64,000 bases of DNA from Ancylobacter oerskovii (GCF_018390555.1 NZ_JAHBGB010000044.1:771424-835423); one strand, 5' to 3'. Numbered from the stretch's first letter, positions 1 to 9,301 are shown. The notes: generated by a model from the letters alone, not told the origin. A program made the numbers and translations.

Positions 1-102
1 AATGCGGTGAGCGCGTTGCGTAAGGTCTCGCTCCGCTCCTCCTAAAGTGCGCCTCCGGTCCTGCCGGCGGGTGTTCGCACGCAGCCAACAGGTCCGGTCA
101 AC

Positions 103-1866
103 ATGGTCAACGACGGCACTTCACGTTATCGGCAGAGCGATCCGGGTCACGCCCCGCGCCCGGCCGAGGGACGGTCCAACGCCGCCGATCCGCTTGCCGA
201 ACTCGCGCGCATGATGGCGCAGGAGGACGAGTTCGCGGCGTTGATGCGCGAGGTTCCCCGGCAGCCCCAGCGTCCGGCGGCACCGCCGCCCCGGCCGCAG
301 GCGCCGGTGGCTTCGCCGCGTCCGTCGCAGCCCCAGCCGGCTCCGCAGGCGCCGCGCGCGCCGTCCCCGGCTGCCGCGCCGCGTCCGGCGGCGGGCTCCT
401 TCGCCGCGCTCGCGGCGGAGGTCTATACCGAATCGGCGCAGCGTGCCGCCGCTCCCGCTCCCGCTCCCGCCCCGCGCGCCGAGCGTCCTTCCGTCGAGCC
501 CGGTCAGCGTCCGCCGCATCCGGGCGAGCCCTATGCACGCGAGGCGCGTCCCGCCATGCCGCCGCGGCCGGCGGCGCCCGTCTCTGCGGCTGCCGCGGCC
601 CCGTCGCCCGCGCCCCGCGCGCCGGTTGCCCCGCCCGCAGCTCCTGTGCGCGCGCCGGTGGTGGATCGACGCCCTCCCGTCGAGCCGGCCCCGGCCCCGC
701 GAGCGCCCGCGCGGGCCGAGCCGGCCTTCGAGCAGCCGGCCGCTCCGCCGCCGAGCTGGATGAGCCGCGCCAACCAGGCGCCCGCCGATCGCGACACGAC
801 CTTCGATCTCGGCCTCGATCGCGAGGACGACGTCTACGACTATGGCCGCACTTCCGGCGACGACGAGGCCTATGGGGCTGAGGCCGACGAGGATTTCGGC
901 CACGAGGCCGCCGCGCCGCGTCGCAACCGGCGGCGCCTCCTGATGGCCGGCGCCGCGCTGGCGGTTCTTGTGGTCGGCGGTGCCGGCGCCTATGCGTTCC
1001 TTCGCAGCGGCGGCACCTCGACCATTGCCGGTGGCCAGCCTCCGGTGATCCGCGCCGAGCAGGCGCCCAACAAGGTGGTGCCGGCGCCGACCCAGACGGC
1101 GGAAACCACCAGCGATGGCCAGAAGCTGATCTATGACCGCGTCGGCGGTACCGGCTCGACCGGCAGCGAGAAGGTGGTGTCCAGCGAGGAGCAGCCGGTC
1201 GACGTCTCGCAGGCGGCGCAGCCGCAGCCGCGGGTGATCGCCCCGGCGCCGAGTTCCCGGACGCCGGTCGCCACCGCGCCGTCCGGCACCGAGCCGAAGC
1301 GGGTGCGCACCCTCACCGTGCGCGCCGACGGCAGCATCGTCGAAGGCGATCCCGCGCCGACGCCGGCGGCGGCCGTCGCCACCACGCCCCAATCGCCGCA
1401 GCCGACCGCATCGGCCGCGGTGGCCCTGAGCCCCGGCACGGCCTCGCCGGTCTCGACCAATCCGGCGCCGCTCGCCGCCACGCCGTCCATCGTGCCGAAC
1501 GTGCCGGCCCCACCCACCCGGGTCGCCACCGCGCCGTCGCAGGCGGCTCCCGCGCCGGCGGCGAATGTGACGCAGACGCTGAACGCCGCGGCCAACTCCG
1601 TGCCGACCGCCAGCGGCGCCTATGTGGTGCAGATCGGCTCGGTGCCGAGCGAGGCGGATGCGCAGGCCATGCTGCGCAGCGCGCTGACGCGCTATCCGAG
1701 CCTGCTCGGCGGCAAGCCAGCCTCGGTGCGGCGCGGCGACATTTCCTCCACCGGCGGTACCACCTATCGCGCCCAGATCGGAGCCTTCACCAACCGCGCC
1801 GATGCGGTGAACCTGTGCGAGCAGTTGAAGTCGCAGGGCGGTAATTGCTTCGTCTCGCGCCTCTGA
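103..1866 (+). CDS. SPOR-domain, single-pass inner-membrane protein
   Basis: A 587-residue protein. Residues 1-270 are a Pro/Ala/Arg-rich, probably disordered cytoplasmic stretch. A basic patch and one membrane helix follow at about 273-300, then a second low-complexity Pro/Ala/Thr linker that would lie in the periplasm. The C-terminal 80 residues (506-587) form a SPOR repeat pair (YVVQIGSVPSEADA, then YRAQIGAFTNRADA). SPOR domains are known to bind denuded glycan strands at the septum, so a role in division or peptidoglycan remodelling is inferred. The ATG is the first start after an in-frame stop at 43-45. It lies 15 bp upstream of nagZ, fitting a cell-wall gene pair. The first 102 bases hold no recognisable gene end. 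Confidence 0.85.
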   Translation: MVNDGTSRYRQSDPGHAPRPAEGRSNAADPLAELARMMAQEDEFAALMREVPRQPQRPAAPPPRPQAPVASPRPSQPQPAPQAPRAPSPAAAPRPAAGSFAALAAEVYTESAQRAAAPAPAPAPRAERPSVEPGQRPPHPGEPYAREARPAMPPRPAAPVSAAAAAPSPAPRAPVAPPAAPVRAPVVDRRPPVEPAPAPRAPARAEPAFEQPAAPPPSWMSRANQAPADRDTTFDLGLDREDDVYDYGRTSGDDEAYGAEADEDFGHEAAAPRRNRRRLLMAGAALAVLVVGGAGAYAFLRSGGTSTIAGGQPPVIRAEQAPNKVVPAPTQTAETTSDGQKLIYDRVGGTGSTGSEKVVSSEEQPVDVSQAAQPQPRVIAPAPSSRTPVATAPSGTEPKRVRTLTVRADGSIVEGDPAPTPAAAVATTPQSPQPTASAAVALSPGTASPVSTNPAPLAATPSIVPNVPAPPTRVATAPSQAAPAPAANVTQTLNAAANSVPTASGAYVVQIGSVPSEADAQAMLRSALTRYPSLLGGKPASVRRGDISSTGGTTYRAQIGAFTNRADAVNLCEQLKSQGGNCFVSRL

Positions 1867-1881
1867 CGCCGGACCTCTGAC

Positions 1882-2895
1882 ATGACCGCCCCCCGTGCCT
1901 TCATCGCCGGCTGCGCCGGTCTTGCGCTCACCCCGGACGAGCGCCGCTTCTTCGCGGAGGCGGCGCCGTGGGGACTGATCCTGTTTCGTCGCAATGTCGA
2001 GACGCCGGAGCAGGTGAGGGCGCTGGTCGCCGATTTCCGCGCCGTGGTCGGCCGCCACGATGCGCCGGTGCTGATCGACCAGGAGGGCGGGCGCGTGCAG
2101 CGGCTCGGCCCGCCGCACTGGCCGGCCTATCCGCCCGCTGGCCGCTTCGCCGCCATGGCCGAGGCCGGGGATTTCTCCGCGGAAACGGCCGCCAGGGAGA
2201 ACGCACGGGTGATGGCGGGCGATCTCGTAGCGCTCGGCATCACCGTCGATTGCGTGCCCTGCGCCGATCTGCGGCTGCCGGAGGGCCACGGCATCATCGG
2301 CGATCGCGCCTATGGCGCCGAGCCGGCGCAGGTGGCGCGGCTTGCCCGCGCGGTGGCCGAGGGCATGGGCGCGCGGGGCGTTCTGCCGGTGCTCAAACAC
2401 ATTCCGGGCCATGGCCGCGCCCGTGCCGACAGCCATGAAAGCCTGCCGGTGGTGGAGACCTCGCGCGCGGAGCTGGAGGCGACCGATTTCGCGGCGTTCC
2501 GGCCGCTGAGGGACCTGCCTCTCGGCATGACCGCGCATGTGGTCTACACCGCGATCGACGCGACGGCGCCGGCCACCACCTCGCGAGAGGTGATCGACGA
2601 GATCATTCGCGGCCATATCGGCTTCGACGGCGCCCTGATGAGCGACGATCTCTCGATGGGCGCGCTGTCCGGCTCGCTGGGCGAGCGGGCGGCGGCCTCC
2701 TTTGCCGCCGGCTGCGACCTGGCGCTCCATTGCAATGGCCGCATGGAGGAGATGGCCGAGGTGGCGGCGCATACGCCGTTGCTGGCCGGGGAGGCGGCAC
2801 GGCGCTGCGCGGCGGCGCTGGAATGGAGCCCCGCCGCACGGGTGGCCGGGATTGAGGATTCCGCGACGTTTTCGGGTATGATCACGGCGTCCTGA
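1882..2895 (+). CDS. nagZ: beta-N-acetylhexosaminidase NagZ (GH3)
   Basis: A 337-residue glycoside hydrolase family 3 enzyme with no signal peptide, as expected for the cytoplasmic enzyme that removes GlcNAc from anhydro-muropeptides during wall recycling. Visible signatures are IDQEGGRVQRL (from residue 65), the NagZ loop KHIPGHGRARADSH (from 172) that carries the general acid/base His, and SDDLSMGAL (254-262) containing the nucleophilic Asp. Length and motif spacing are typical. It lies between a SPOR protein and scpA on the same strand with short gaps, so co-transcription is likely. In many Gram-negatives the NagZ product also controls AmpC induction; no ampR or ampC is visible here. Confidence 0.95.
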   Translation: MTAPRAFIAGCAGLALTPDERRFFAEAAPWGLILFRRNVETPEQVRALVADFRAVVGRHDAPVLIDQEGGRVQRLGPPHWPAYPPAGRFAAMAEAGDFSAETAARENARVMAGDLVALGITVDCVPCADLRLPEGHGIIGDRAYGAEPAQVARLARAVAEGMGARGVLPVLKHIPGHGRARADSHESLPVVETSRAELEATDFAAFRPLRDLPLGMTAHVVYTAIDATAPATTSREVIDEIIRGHIGFDGALMSDDLSMGALSGSLGERAAASFAAGCDLALHCNGRMEEMAEVAAHTPLLAGEAARRCAAALEWSPAARVAGIEDSATFSGMITAS

Positions 2896-2929
2896 ACGCC
2901 GCCCCCGATCTCCGACGCCGACGATCACC

Positions 2930-3742
2930 ATGGAACATACCCCTCTTGCCTTCGAGGCGGACGACGCCCGCATCCCGGGCGAGGGCGCGCTCGTCGTCGA
3001 TGTCGATGGCTTCGAGGGGCCGCTCGACCTGCTGCTGGCGCTCGCCCGCACCCAGAAGGTGGACCTGTCCCGCATCTCCATCCTGGAGCTGGCCGAGCAG
3101 TATCTGCGCTTCGTCGAGGAGGCGCGCCGGGTGCGGCTGGAACTGGCGGCGGACTATCTGGTCATGGCGGCCTGGCTGGCGTTCCTGAAATCACGCCTGC
3201 TGCTGCCCGAGCCGCCCAAGGCGGAGGGGCCGAGCGCCGCCGATCTGGCGCAGGACCTCGCGGCGCGGCTGCAGCGCCTGGAGCGGATCCGCGCGGCCGC
3301 CGCGCATCTCGCCACCCGCGACCGCATCGGCCACGACGTCTTCGCGCGGGGCGCGCCGGAACCTCTGACCGGCGCGGCGCGGCCGGTCTATGAGGCCACC
3401 CTCTACGACCTGCTGGCGGCCTATGGCGCGCAACGGCAGAAGGTCGCGCTCTCGCAGGTGCGCTTCGCCCCGCGCAACGTCATCCCGCTCGCCGAGGCGC
3501 GCGAGCGCCTGGAGCGGATGATCGGGCGGCTCGATCCCGCCGGCGAGTGGTCGCGCCTCGACGGGCTGCTGATCGACTGGTTCGCCGATCCGAAGATGCG
3601 GGCGACCATGCTGGCCTCCAGCTTCTCTGCCAGCCTCGAGATGGTGCGCGAGGGGGTGATCGATCTCCAGCAGAGCGAGGCCTTCGCGCCGATCTATGTC
3701 CGTCGCCGCGACGCCGACGGTGAGCGGGGGCCGTCGCGTTGA
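2930..3742 (+). CDS. scpA: segregation and condensation protein A (kleisin)
   Basis: A 270-residue ScpA, the kleisin that bridges the two SMC heads in the SMC-ScpA-ScpB chromosome-condensation complex. The N-terminal signature FEGPLDLLLALARTQKVDL (from residue 24) is diagnostic. The C-terminus carries the winged-helix SMC-binding segment (FSASLEMVREGVIDLQQSEAF). The N-terminal 20 residues are slightly longer than in Firmicutes homologues. The gene ends in TTGA, of which TTG is the scpB start, so the two partners should be translated as a coupled pair. Position after nagZ is a common alphaproteobacterial arrangement. Confidence 0.95.
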   Translation: MEHTPLAFEADDARIPGEGALVVDVDGFEGPLDLLLALARTQKVDLSRISILELAEQYLRFVEEARRVRLELAADYLVMAAWLAFLKSRLLLPEPPKAEGPSAADLAQDLAARLQRLERIRAAAAHLATRDRIGHDVFARGAPEPLTGAARPVYEATLYDLLAAYGAQRQKVALSQVRFAPRNVIPLAEARERLERMIGRLDPAGEWSRLDGLLIDWFADPKMRATMLASSFSASLEMVREGVIDLQQSEAFAPIYVRRRDADGERGPSR

Positions 3743-4431
3743 GCGGGGACAACGGGGTGCCGGAGCGCGATGTCCATCTGCGCCTGCTCGAGGCCATGCT
3801 GTTCGCCGCCGGCGAGCCGCTCGACGAGGCGACGCTGGCGGCCCGTCTGCCGGAAGGCGTCGATCTGCGGCCGCTGATGGCGCAACTATCCGCCGATTAT
3901 GCCGGCCGCGGCGTCAACCTGGTGCGCGTGGCGGGCAAATGGACATTGCGTACCGCCCCCGATCTCGGCTTCCTGCTGGCCCGCGACAAGCCCGAGCCGC
4001 GCAAGCTGTCGCGCGCGGCGCTGGAGACGCTGGCGATCATCGCCTATCACCAGCCGGTGACGCGGGCGGAGATCGAGGAGATCCGCGGCGTCTCCACCAG
4101 CAAGGGCACGCTCGACGTGCTGCTCGAATCCGGCTGGATCCGCATGCGCGGCCGTCGGCGCAGTCCCGGCCGGCCCGTAACCTATGGCACCGCGGAAAGC
4201 TTTCTCGTCCATTTCGGGCTGGAGTCGATCCAGGACCTGCCGGGGCTGGAGGAGCTCAAGGGGGCCGGCTTCGTTGACGCGCGCGTCACGGCCGGATTAA
4301 CCGTGCCGCTGCCGAGCGACGAGATGGCGCTGGCGGACGACGAGGATCCGCTGGAGCCGGAACTCGACTTCGGCCTCGCGCCCGAGCCGGAGGAAATGGA
4401 CGAGGTGCGGGAAGGCGAAGACGAGGGTTGA
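3739..4431 (+). CDS. scpB: segregation and condensation protein B
   Basis: A 230-residue ScpB with tandem winged-helix domains. The core LSRAALETLAIIAYHQPVT-RAEIEEIRGV and the segment GRRRSPGRPVTYGTAESFL are characteristic. ScpB dimers bind the ScpA kleisin and regulate SMC ATPase. Translation is taken to start at TTG 3739, overlapping the scpA stop by four bases. No ATG lies nearby in frame, and the protein must start close to here to include the first winged helix (VHLRLLEAMLFAAGEPLDEA). The C-terminal 35 residues are a strongly acidic tail (Asp/Glu-rich) of unknown role. Confidence 0.94.
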   Translation: MSGDNGVPERDVHLRLLEAMLFAAGEPLDEATLAARLPEGVDLRPLMAQLSADYAGRGVNLVRVAGKWTLRTAPDLGFLLARDKPEPRKLSRAALETLAIIAYHQPVTRAEIEEIRGVSTSKGTLDVLLESGWIRMRGRRRSPGRPVTYGTAESFLVHFGLESIQDLPGLEELKGAGFVDARVTAGLTVPLPSDEMALADDEDPLEPELDFGLAPEPEEMDEVREGEDEG

Positions 4432-4468
4432 GGCCGGCTTTCCGGCCCGCACAGGGATCAAGCAACGC

Positions 4469-5548
4469 ATGGACGACGTGCCGACCCGCACCCCGATCTC
4501 GCTGGCGAGCCGGCTGATCCTCGAAGGCGTGCATCACAGCTATGGCACCACCGCCGCCGCCAAGGGGATCGATCTCGTGATCGAGCCGGGGGAGATCGTG
4601 TGCCTGCTCGGCCCCTCCGGCTGCGGCAAGACCACGCTTCTGCGCCTCATCGCCGGCATCGAGCGCCCGAGCGCCGGGCGCATCCTGCTCGACAGGCGGG
4701 TGGTGGCGGGGCCGGACCAGTTCGTGCCGCCGGAGAAGCGGCACATCGGCCTCGTCTTTCAGGACTATGCGCTGTTTCCCCATCTCACCAATCTCGACAA
4801 TGTGGCGTTCGGCCTGAAGGCGCTGCCCAGGGCCGAGGCGCTCGCCGAAGCCCGGCGGGCGCTGGAGCGCATGCGGCTCGGCCGCTATGCCGGGGACTAT
4901 CCGCATGCGCTGTCCGGCGGCGAGCAGCAGCGCGTGGCGCTTGCGCGCGCACTTGTGACCCGGCCGGGAATCCTCCTGATGGACGAGCCGTTCTCCGGGC
5001 TCGACAGCCGGCTACGCGGCAGCGTGCGCGCCGAGACGCTGGACGTGGTGCGCGATGCCGGCGCGACCTGTGTCATCGTCACTCATGACCCCGAGGAGGC
5101 GATGCGCATGGGCGACCGCATCGCGCTGATGCGGGCGGGGCGAATCGTGCAGCTTGGCACGCCGGTGGCGCTGTACCGCGAGCCGATCGACCTGCCGGCG
5201 GCGCGTTTCTTCTGCGAGATCAACGAGGTGGCTGGAAGGGTCGCCGGCGGGCGGCTCGAAACCCCGCTCGGCAGCTTTGCGGCGCCGGGGCTCGGCGAGG
5301 GCACGCCGGCGGTCGCGGCGATCCGCCCGCAGGGGGTCGAGCTGCGGGCGCCGGGCTCGGGCGCCGCCGGGCGCGTGGTCGAGCACCGCTTCCTGGGCGA
5401 GCTCGACCTTTATGAAGTGGTGGTGGCCGGAATCGACCGGCCGCTGATCGTGCGGCGGCGCGGCACCGCCGGTCTCGGTGCCGGCCAGAATGTCGGCGTT
5501 CACATCGATATCGCCGAAGTTCTTGTTTTCGCCGCCACCGGACCTTAG
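4469..5548 (+). CDS. ABC transporter ATP-binding protein, FbpC/PotA-like
   Basis: A 359-residue ABC ATPase. Walker A is GPSGCGKTT (48-56), the signature LSGGEQQR (148-155), Walker B ILLMDEP (168-174) and the H-loop His 206 (VTHDPEEA). After about residue 240 there is a TOBE-like regulatory domain. This layout is that of importer ATPases for ferric iron, polyamines or sulfate/thiosulfate. No permease or binding-protein gene is adjacent: the neighbours are scpB upstream (37 bp) and tatA downstream (183 bp). The partner must be encoded elsewhere, and the substrate cannot be assigned from sequence alone. It may share the scp transcript. Confidence 0.85.
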   Translation: MDDVPTRTPISLASRLILEGVHHSYGTTAAAKGIDLVIEPGEIVCLLGPSGCGKTTLLRLIAGIERPSAGRILLDRRVVAGPDQFVPPEKRHIGLVFQDYALFPHLTNLDNVAFGLKALPRAEALAEARRALERMRLGRYAGDYPHALSGGEQQRVALARALVTRPGILLMDEPFSGLDSRLRGSVRAETLDVVRDAGATCVIVTHDPEEAMRMGDRIALMRAGRIVQLGTPVALYREPIDLPAARFFCEINEVAGRVAGGRLETPLGSFAAPGLGEGTPAVAAIRPQGVELRAPGSGAAGRVVEHRFLGELDLYEVVVAGIDRPLIVRRRGTAGLGAGQNVGVHIDIAEVLVFAATGP

Positions 5549-5608
5549 ATCACCTGTGCAGAGGGTCGGCAGGGTGCGACGCGACCGATGCCCATCACGC
5601 GGGCAGGG

Positions 5609-5652
5609 ACTGCGCGAAAAAGCTGTTCCCACTTTTCCGCGCGATGCTCTAG
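5609..5652. repeat. short palindromic intergenic element
   Basis: Between the ABC ATPase and tatA, GCGCGAAAAAG (5612-5622) pairs with CTTTTCCGCGC (5632-5642) apart from one mismatch, around a nine-base loop. It is followed by a GATGCTCTAG-type tail. Short palindromes with this flavour (A-rich arm, TTCCCACTTTTCC core, GATGCTCTAG end) are widespread between genes in Hyphomicrobiales; that is recalled knowledge, not a search result. No gene is seen in the 183-base gap. Confidence 0.5.
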
Positions 5653-5731
5653 TGTCCGGCCTCAGTTGCGACGCGCGCGCCAGGAGTTCCAGCCGCTTGG
5701 GGCAGGCGTTTCGGTCCAGGGAGTTTCTGAT

Positions 5732-5956
5732 ATGGGTTCGTTGAGCATCTGGCATTGGATCATCGTGCTGGTTGTCGTGCTGCTCCTCTTCGGCCGCGGC
5801 AAGCTGTCCGAGCTGATGGGCGATGCCGCCAAGGGCATCAAGGCATTCAAGAAGGGCATGGCCGACGATGACGAGACGGCGGCCAAGCCGGCCGAGCCGG
5901 TGCGCTCGCTCGACCACCAGAACAATGTCGAGGCCGAGCGCAGCAAGGTCGGCTGA
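5732..5956 (+). CDS. tatA: Sec-independent translocase subunit TatA
   Basis: A 74-residue TatA. One N-terminal membrane helix ([20 protein letters not shown]) leads through the conserved FGRGK hinge into an amphipathic helix ([19 protein letters not shown]) and a short acidic tail. TatA oligomerises to form the conduit for folded twin-arginine substrates. The ATG at 5732 is preceded by GGGAG at an 8-base distance and matches the family N-terminus. An upstream in-frame ATG at 5588 would add 48 non-family residues and is rejected. It heads a tatABC cluster, separated from tatB by about 200 bases containing two hairpins. A possible twin-arginine substrate, the transpeptidase at 26850, lies in this window. 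Confidence 0.96.
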   Translation: MGSLSIWHWIIVLVVVLLLFGRGKLSELMGDAAKGIKAFKKGMADDDETAAKPAEPVRSLDHQNNVEAERSKVG

Positions 5957-5966
5957 CGACGCCTGC

Positions 5967-6021
5967 GGCTTCCCTGCCAAGCGGGAAGCCAAGCTGCTTC
6001 CCGCCGGCGCGTTTCGCCGGC
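5967..6021 (+). promoter_or_regulatory. intercistronic hairpins between tatA and tatB
   Basis: Two perfect stem-loops lie just after the tatA stop: GGCTTCCC/GGGAAGCC (5967-5974 with 5983-5990, 8-base loop) and GCCGGCG/CGCCGGC (6003-6009 with 6015-6021, 5-base loop). Neither is followed by a T-run, so they are not classical terminators. They could attenuate transcription or protect the tatA 3' end; function is inferred only. Confidence 0.4.
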
Positions 6022-6159
6022 GCAAGGCGGCTTTGACGGCTTTCCGGCGCGAACAGGCGCTGGCGGAAGGTCGTCGGCGGACAGGCCACGGGCGCCGGGC
6101 CCGTGGATCGCACCTCATCGGATCGGGGAGGGCAGCCGACGCGCTGCCCCGTCATCTTC

Positions 6160-6936
6160 ATGTTTGATATCGGCTGGTCCGAAATGCTGGTGATCGGCGT
6201 CGTGGCGCTGGTCGTGATCGGCCCCAAGGAATTGCCCGGCGTGATCCGCAATGTCGGACGCATGGTGGGCAAGCTGCGCCGCATGGCCGGCGAGTTCCAG
6301 GGCACCTTCCAGGAAGCGCTGCGCGAGGCCGATCTCGCGGATGTGAAGAAGACGCTGTCCGGCTTCGCCGACGACACGCAGAACAGCATCTCCAGCGTGC
6401 GCGACAGCGTCGCCGCCTCGATCCCCACCAATCCGCTGCACGACATCGAGCAGCAGCTGAAGGACGCGGCGACGCCGGTGGAGCGCAAGGACCTGCCGGT
6501 GCCCACCGATCCGGCAGCCACCCCGGTGGCGGCATTGGAGCCGAGCGAGCTGGAGCCGAACGCCTTCGAGAGCATCGAGGCCGAGGTGCGCGGCGCCGCC
6601 GATGCCATCGCCGGGACGGAGCCGGCGCCGATCGCGGCGGCGAGCGAGACCGCGCCGCCGGCCGTGTCTTCCCCCGACAAGCTCGCGGCGACGCCGGAGA
6701 TTTCGGAACCGGAGATTTCGGCGGCGGTCGCCGATCTCGACCGTCCCTCGGCGGCGACGGACACCGGGCCCGCCGCACCTGGCTCCGAGACCGAGATCGC
6801 CGAGGCGGTGGCCGACCTCGACCATCCGCCGGCGACACCTGACGGCAAGACCTCCGAGATCAAGACCTCCGCGACCAAGACCGCCGCATCCGCGCCGCCG
6901 GCCGGCGAAGACGCCTCCAAGGCGAAGGGCGCCTAA
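6160..6936 (+). CDS. tatB: Sec-independent translocase subunit TatB
   Basis: A 258-residue TatB. The N-terminus MFDIGWSEMLVIGVVALVVI followed by GPKELPGVIRNVG is diagnostic (conserved GP and E before the hinge). An amphipathic helix (VGKLRRMAGEFQGTFQEALRE) follows. The remainder, from about residue 110, is an Ala/Pro/Glu-rich low-complexity tail containing repeated EISEPEIS- and VADLD-like segments, longer than in E. coli TatB. TatB with TatC forms the receptor for twin-arginine signal peptides. The start at 6160 matches the family; an ATG 57 bases upstream in frame would place arginine-rich sequence before the membrane helix. tatC begins 2 bases after the stop. Confidence 0.95.
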   Translation: MFDIGWSEMLVIGVVALVVIGPKELPGVIRNVGRMVGKLRRMAGEFQGTFQEALREADLADVKKTLSGFADDTQNSISSVRDSVAASIPTNPLHDIEQQLKDAATPVERKDLPVPTDPAATPVAALEPSELEPNAFESIEAEVRGAADAIAGTEPAPIAAASETAPPAVSSPDKLAATPEISEPEISAAVADLDRPSAATDTGPAAPGSETEIAEAVADLDHPPATPDGKTSEIKTSATKTAASAPPAGEDASKAKGA

Positions 6937-6938
6937 GC

Positions 6939-7730
6939 ATGAGCCAGGACGATATCGACGCCTCCAAGGCTCCGCTGATCGAGCACCTGATCGAGCTGCG
7001 GGCGCGGCTGATCAAATCGCTGATCGCCTTCTTCATCGCCTTCTTCGCCTGCTTCATGCTGGGCAAGGCGATCTACAACATCCTGCTCTGGCCCTATGAG
7101 TTCGCCGCCGGCGGCTCGCAGAACGTCAAGCTGATCTATACGGCGCCGCAGGAGTTCCTGTTCACCCAGATCAAGCTCGGCATGTTCGGGGCGGCGTTCA
7201 TCTCCTTCCCGGTGGTGGCGGCGCAGGTCTACATGTTCGTGGCGCCGGGCCTCTACAAGCATGAGCGCGGCGCGTTCCTGCCCTATCTGATCGCCACGCC
7301 GATCTGCTTCGTCATCGGGGCGGCCTTCGTCTATTTCGTCGCCATGCCGCTGGCGATGACCTACTTCATCTCCATGCAGCAGCTGGCCGGGCCGGACTCG
7401 CCGGAAATCTCGCTGTTGCCGCAGGTGAGCGAATATCTGTCGCTGATCATGACGCTGATCTTCGCCTTCGGCATCTGCTTCCAGCTGCCGGTGATCCTCA
7501 CCCTGCTGGCGCAGATCGGGGTGGTGACCTCCGACCAGCTGAAGAAGTTCCGCCGCTACGCCATCGTCGGCGCCTTCATCATCGCCGCGGTGCTGACGCC
7601 GCCGGACGTGGTGAGCCAGTTCTCGCTCGCCATCCCAACCCTGCTTCTCTACGAGGTCTCGGTCTTTCTGGTGCGTGTCGTCGAAAAGCGGCGGGCGGCG
7701 GCGGAGGCGGCGCGGGAGAACGCCGCCTGA
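6939..7730 (+). CDS. tatC: Sec-independent translocase subunit TatC
   Basis: A 263-residue, six-helix membrane protein, the core of the twin-arginine receptor. Family features include the N-terminal DIDASKAPLIEHLIELRARL (conserved HL-ELR), the segment YTAPQEFLFTQIKLGMF, and helix-turn regions with F(V)APGLYKHER-GAFLPY. The conserved Glu of the LIEHLIELR cytoplasmic patch and the periplasmic Glu (APQEF) are present. The gene directly follows tatB. A 122-base gap separates it from serS, in which no convincing promoter was found. Confidence 0.97.
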   Translation: MSQDDIDASKAPLIEHLIELRARLIKSLIAFFIAFFACFMLGKAIYNILLWPYEFAAGGSQNVKLIYTAPQEFLFTQIKLGMFGAAFISFPVVAAQVYMFVAPGLYKHERGAFLPYLIATPICFVIGAAFVYFVAMPLAMTYFISMQQLAGPDSPEISLLPQVSEYLSLIMTLIFAFGICFQLPVILTLLAQIGVVTSDQLKKFRRYAIVGAFIIAAVLTPPDVVSQFSLAIPTLLLYEVSVFLVRVVEKRRAAAEAARENAA

Positions 7731-7852
7731 TCCCGGCGCCGGGTCGCGGCGACGTTTTCGGCCCGTCAGGCTTGTCGCGCTCCACTGCATTGGAGTAGGT
7801 CGAGGGCGTCCGGCACGGGCCGGAGACCGTCAGACGCGAGAGCGAGACTTCC

Positions 7853-9184
7853 ATGCACGACATCAAGTGGATCCGCGAGGAGCCCGAGGGGCTCATCGAC
7901 GCATTGGTACGGCGCGGCACGCCGGAGACCGAGGCGCGGTCTCTGGTGTCCTCGCTGCTGTCGCTCGACGAGCGTCGCCGCGCCGGCATCGTGAAGCTGG
8001 AAGAACTGCAGGCCCGCCGCAACGCCGCCTCCAAGGAGATCGGCGCCGCCAAGAAGGCCGGCGACAATGCCCGCGCCGAGGCGCTGATGGCGGAGGTGAA
8101 CGGCTTCAAGACCGAGATCCCGGCGATCGAGGAGGACGTGAAGGCGGCCGAGGCCGAGCTGAACGACACCCTCGCCGCCATCCCCAACGCGCCGCTCGCC
8201 GAGGTGCCGTTCGGCAAGGACGAGCACGACAACGTGCCGTTCGATGCCGCGCCGCATGCGGAGATCGAGGGCTCGGCGCTTCCCATGCCGGCGATCCGCG
8301 CCTACGGGTTCACGCCGAAGCAGCATTTCGAGATCGGCGAGGCGCTGGGCTGGATGGACTTCGAGGCGGCGGCCAAGCTGTCCGGCGCCCGCTTCGTGGT
8401 GCTGAAGAGCCAGCTGGCGCGGCTGGAACGCGCCATCGGGCAGTTCTTCATCGACGCCCACACCGAGCAGCACGGCTATACCGAGGTGGCGCCGCCGGTG
8501 CTCGTCAAGGACGAGGCGATGTTCGGCACCGCGCAGCTGCCGAAGTTCCGCGAGGATCAGTTCCGCGCCGGCGAGGACATGTGGCTCATCCCCACCGCCG
8601 AGGTGCCGCTGACCAACCTCGTCGCGCAGTCGATCCTTTCCGAGGACGAGCTGCCGCTGCGCTTCACCGCGCTCACCAACTGCTTCCGCGCCGAGGCCGG
8701 GGCGGCGGGGCGCGATACGCGCGGCATGATCCGCCAGCACCAGTTCAGCAAGGTCGAGATGGTGGCGATCACCGCGCCTGAGAAATCGCTGGAGGAGCAG
8801 GAGCGCATGCTCGCCTGCGCGCAGGCGGTGTTGAAACAGCTGGGCCTGCATCACCGCGTCGTCACGCTGTGCACCGGCGACATGGGCTTCGCCTCGGCGC
8901 GCACCTTCGACATCGAGGTGTGGCTGCCGGGCCAGAACGCCTATCGCGAGATCTCCTCGGTCTCGACCTGCTCCGACTTCCAGGCGCGGCGGATGAACGC
9001 CCGCTACCGGCCGAAGGACAGCAAGGGCCCGCGCTTCGTCCACACGCTCAACGGCTCGGGCGTCGCGGTGGGGCGCGCCATGGTGGCGATCCTCGAGACC
9101 TACCAGAACGAGGACGGCTCGGTGACGGTGCCGGACGCGCTGGTGCCCTATATGGGCGGGCGCACCCGCATCGCGGCGAACTGA
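7853..9184 (+). CDS. serS: seryl-tRNA synthetase
   Basis: A 443-residue class II aminoacyl-tRNA synthetase that charges tRNA-Ser and also tRNA-Sec where present. It starts [20 protein letters not shown], followed by the long antiparallel coiled-coil arm (about 30-105) that grips the tRNA variable loop. The catalytic core contains motif 2 ([19 protein letters not shown]) and motif 3 ([20 protein letters not shown]). Length is normal. In this gene order it joins the tat cluster to surE-pcm; whether it has its own promoter is not clear. Confidence 0.97.
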   Translation: MHDIKWIREEPEGLIDALVRRGTPETEARSLVSSLLSLDERRRAGIVKLEELQARRNAASKEIGAAKKAGDNARAEALMAEVNGFKTEIPAIEEDVKAAEAELNDTLAAIPNAPLAEVPFGKDEHDNVPFDAAPHAEIEGSALPMPAIRAYGFTPKQHFEIGEALGWMDFEAAAKLSGARFVVLKSQLARLERAIGQFFIDAHTEQHGYTEVAPPVLVKDEAMFGTAQLPKFREDQFRAGEDMWLIPTAEVPLTNLVAQSILSEDELPLRFTALTNCFRAEAGAAGRDTRGMIRQHQFSKVEMVAITAPEKSLEEQERMLACAQAVLKQLGLHHRVVTLCTGDMGFASARTFDIEVWLPGQNAYREISSVSTCSDFQARRMNARYRPKDSKGPRFVHTLNGSGVAVGRAMVAILETYQNEDGSVTVPDALVPYMGGRTRIAAN

Positions 9185-9301
9185 GCGCCGCCGATTGTGG
9201 GCTCCGCGTCATCGCGGAGCCTGCCGTCAGGTGATATCGGGGAAGGGGAGGCCGATTCCGTCGGCCGCCCGTTTCCCGCCGCGACGACGAATGGACAGGC
9301 C

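Noticed and set aside
1..45. Possible C-terminal end of an upstream gene such as argS
   Set aside because: All three frames close within 45 bases and none of the short tails matches a recognisable C-terminus, so nothing can be assigned.
107..3081. Very long open frames antisense to the SPOR, nagZ and scpA genes
   Set aside because: High GC with G/C at third positions leaves long antisense frames. The plus-strand proteins have clear family motifs, and the antisense translations are low-complexity Arg/Gly/Ala.
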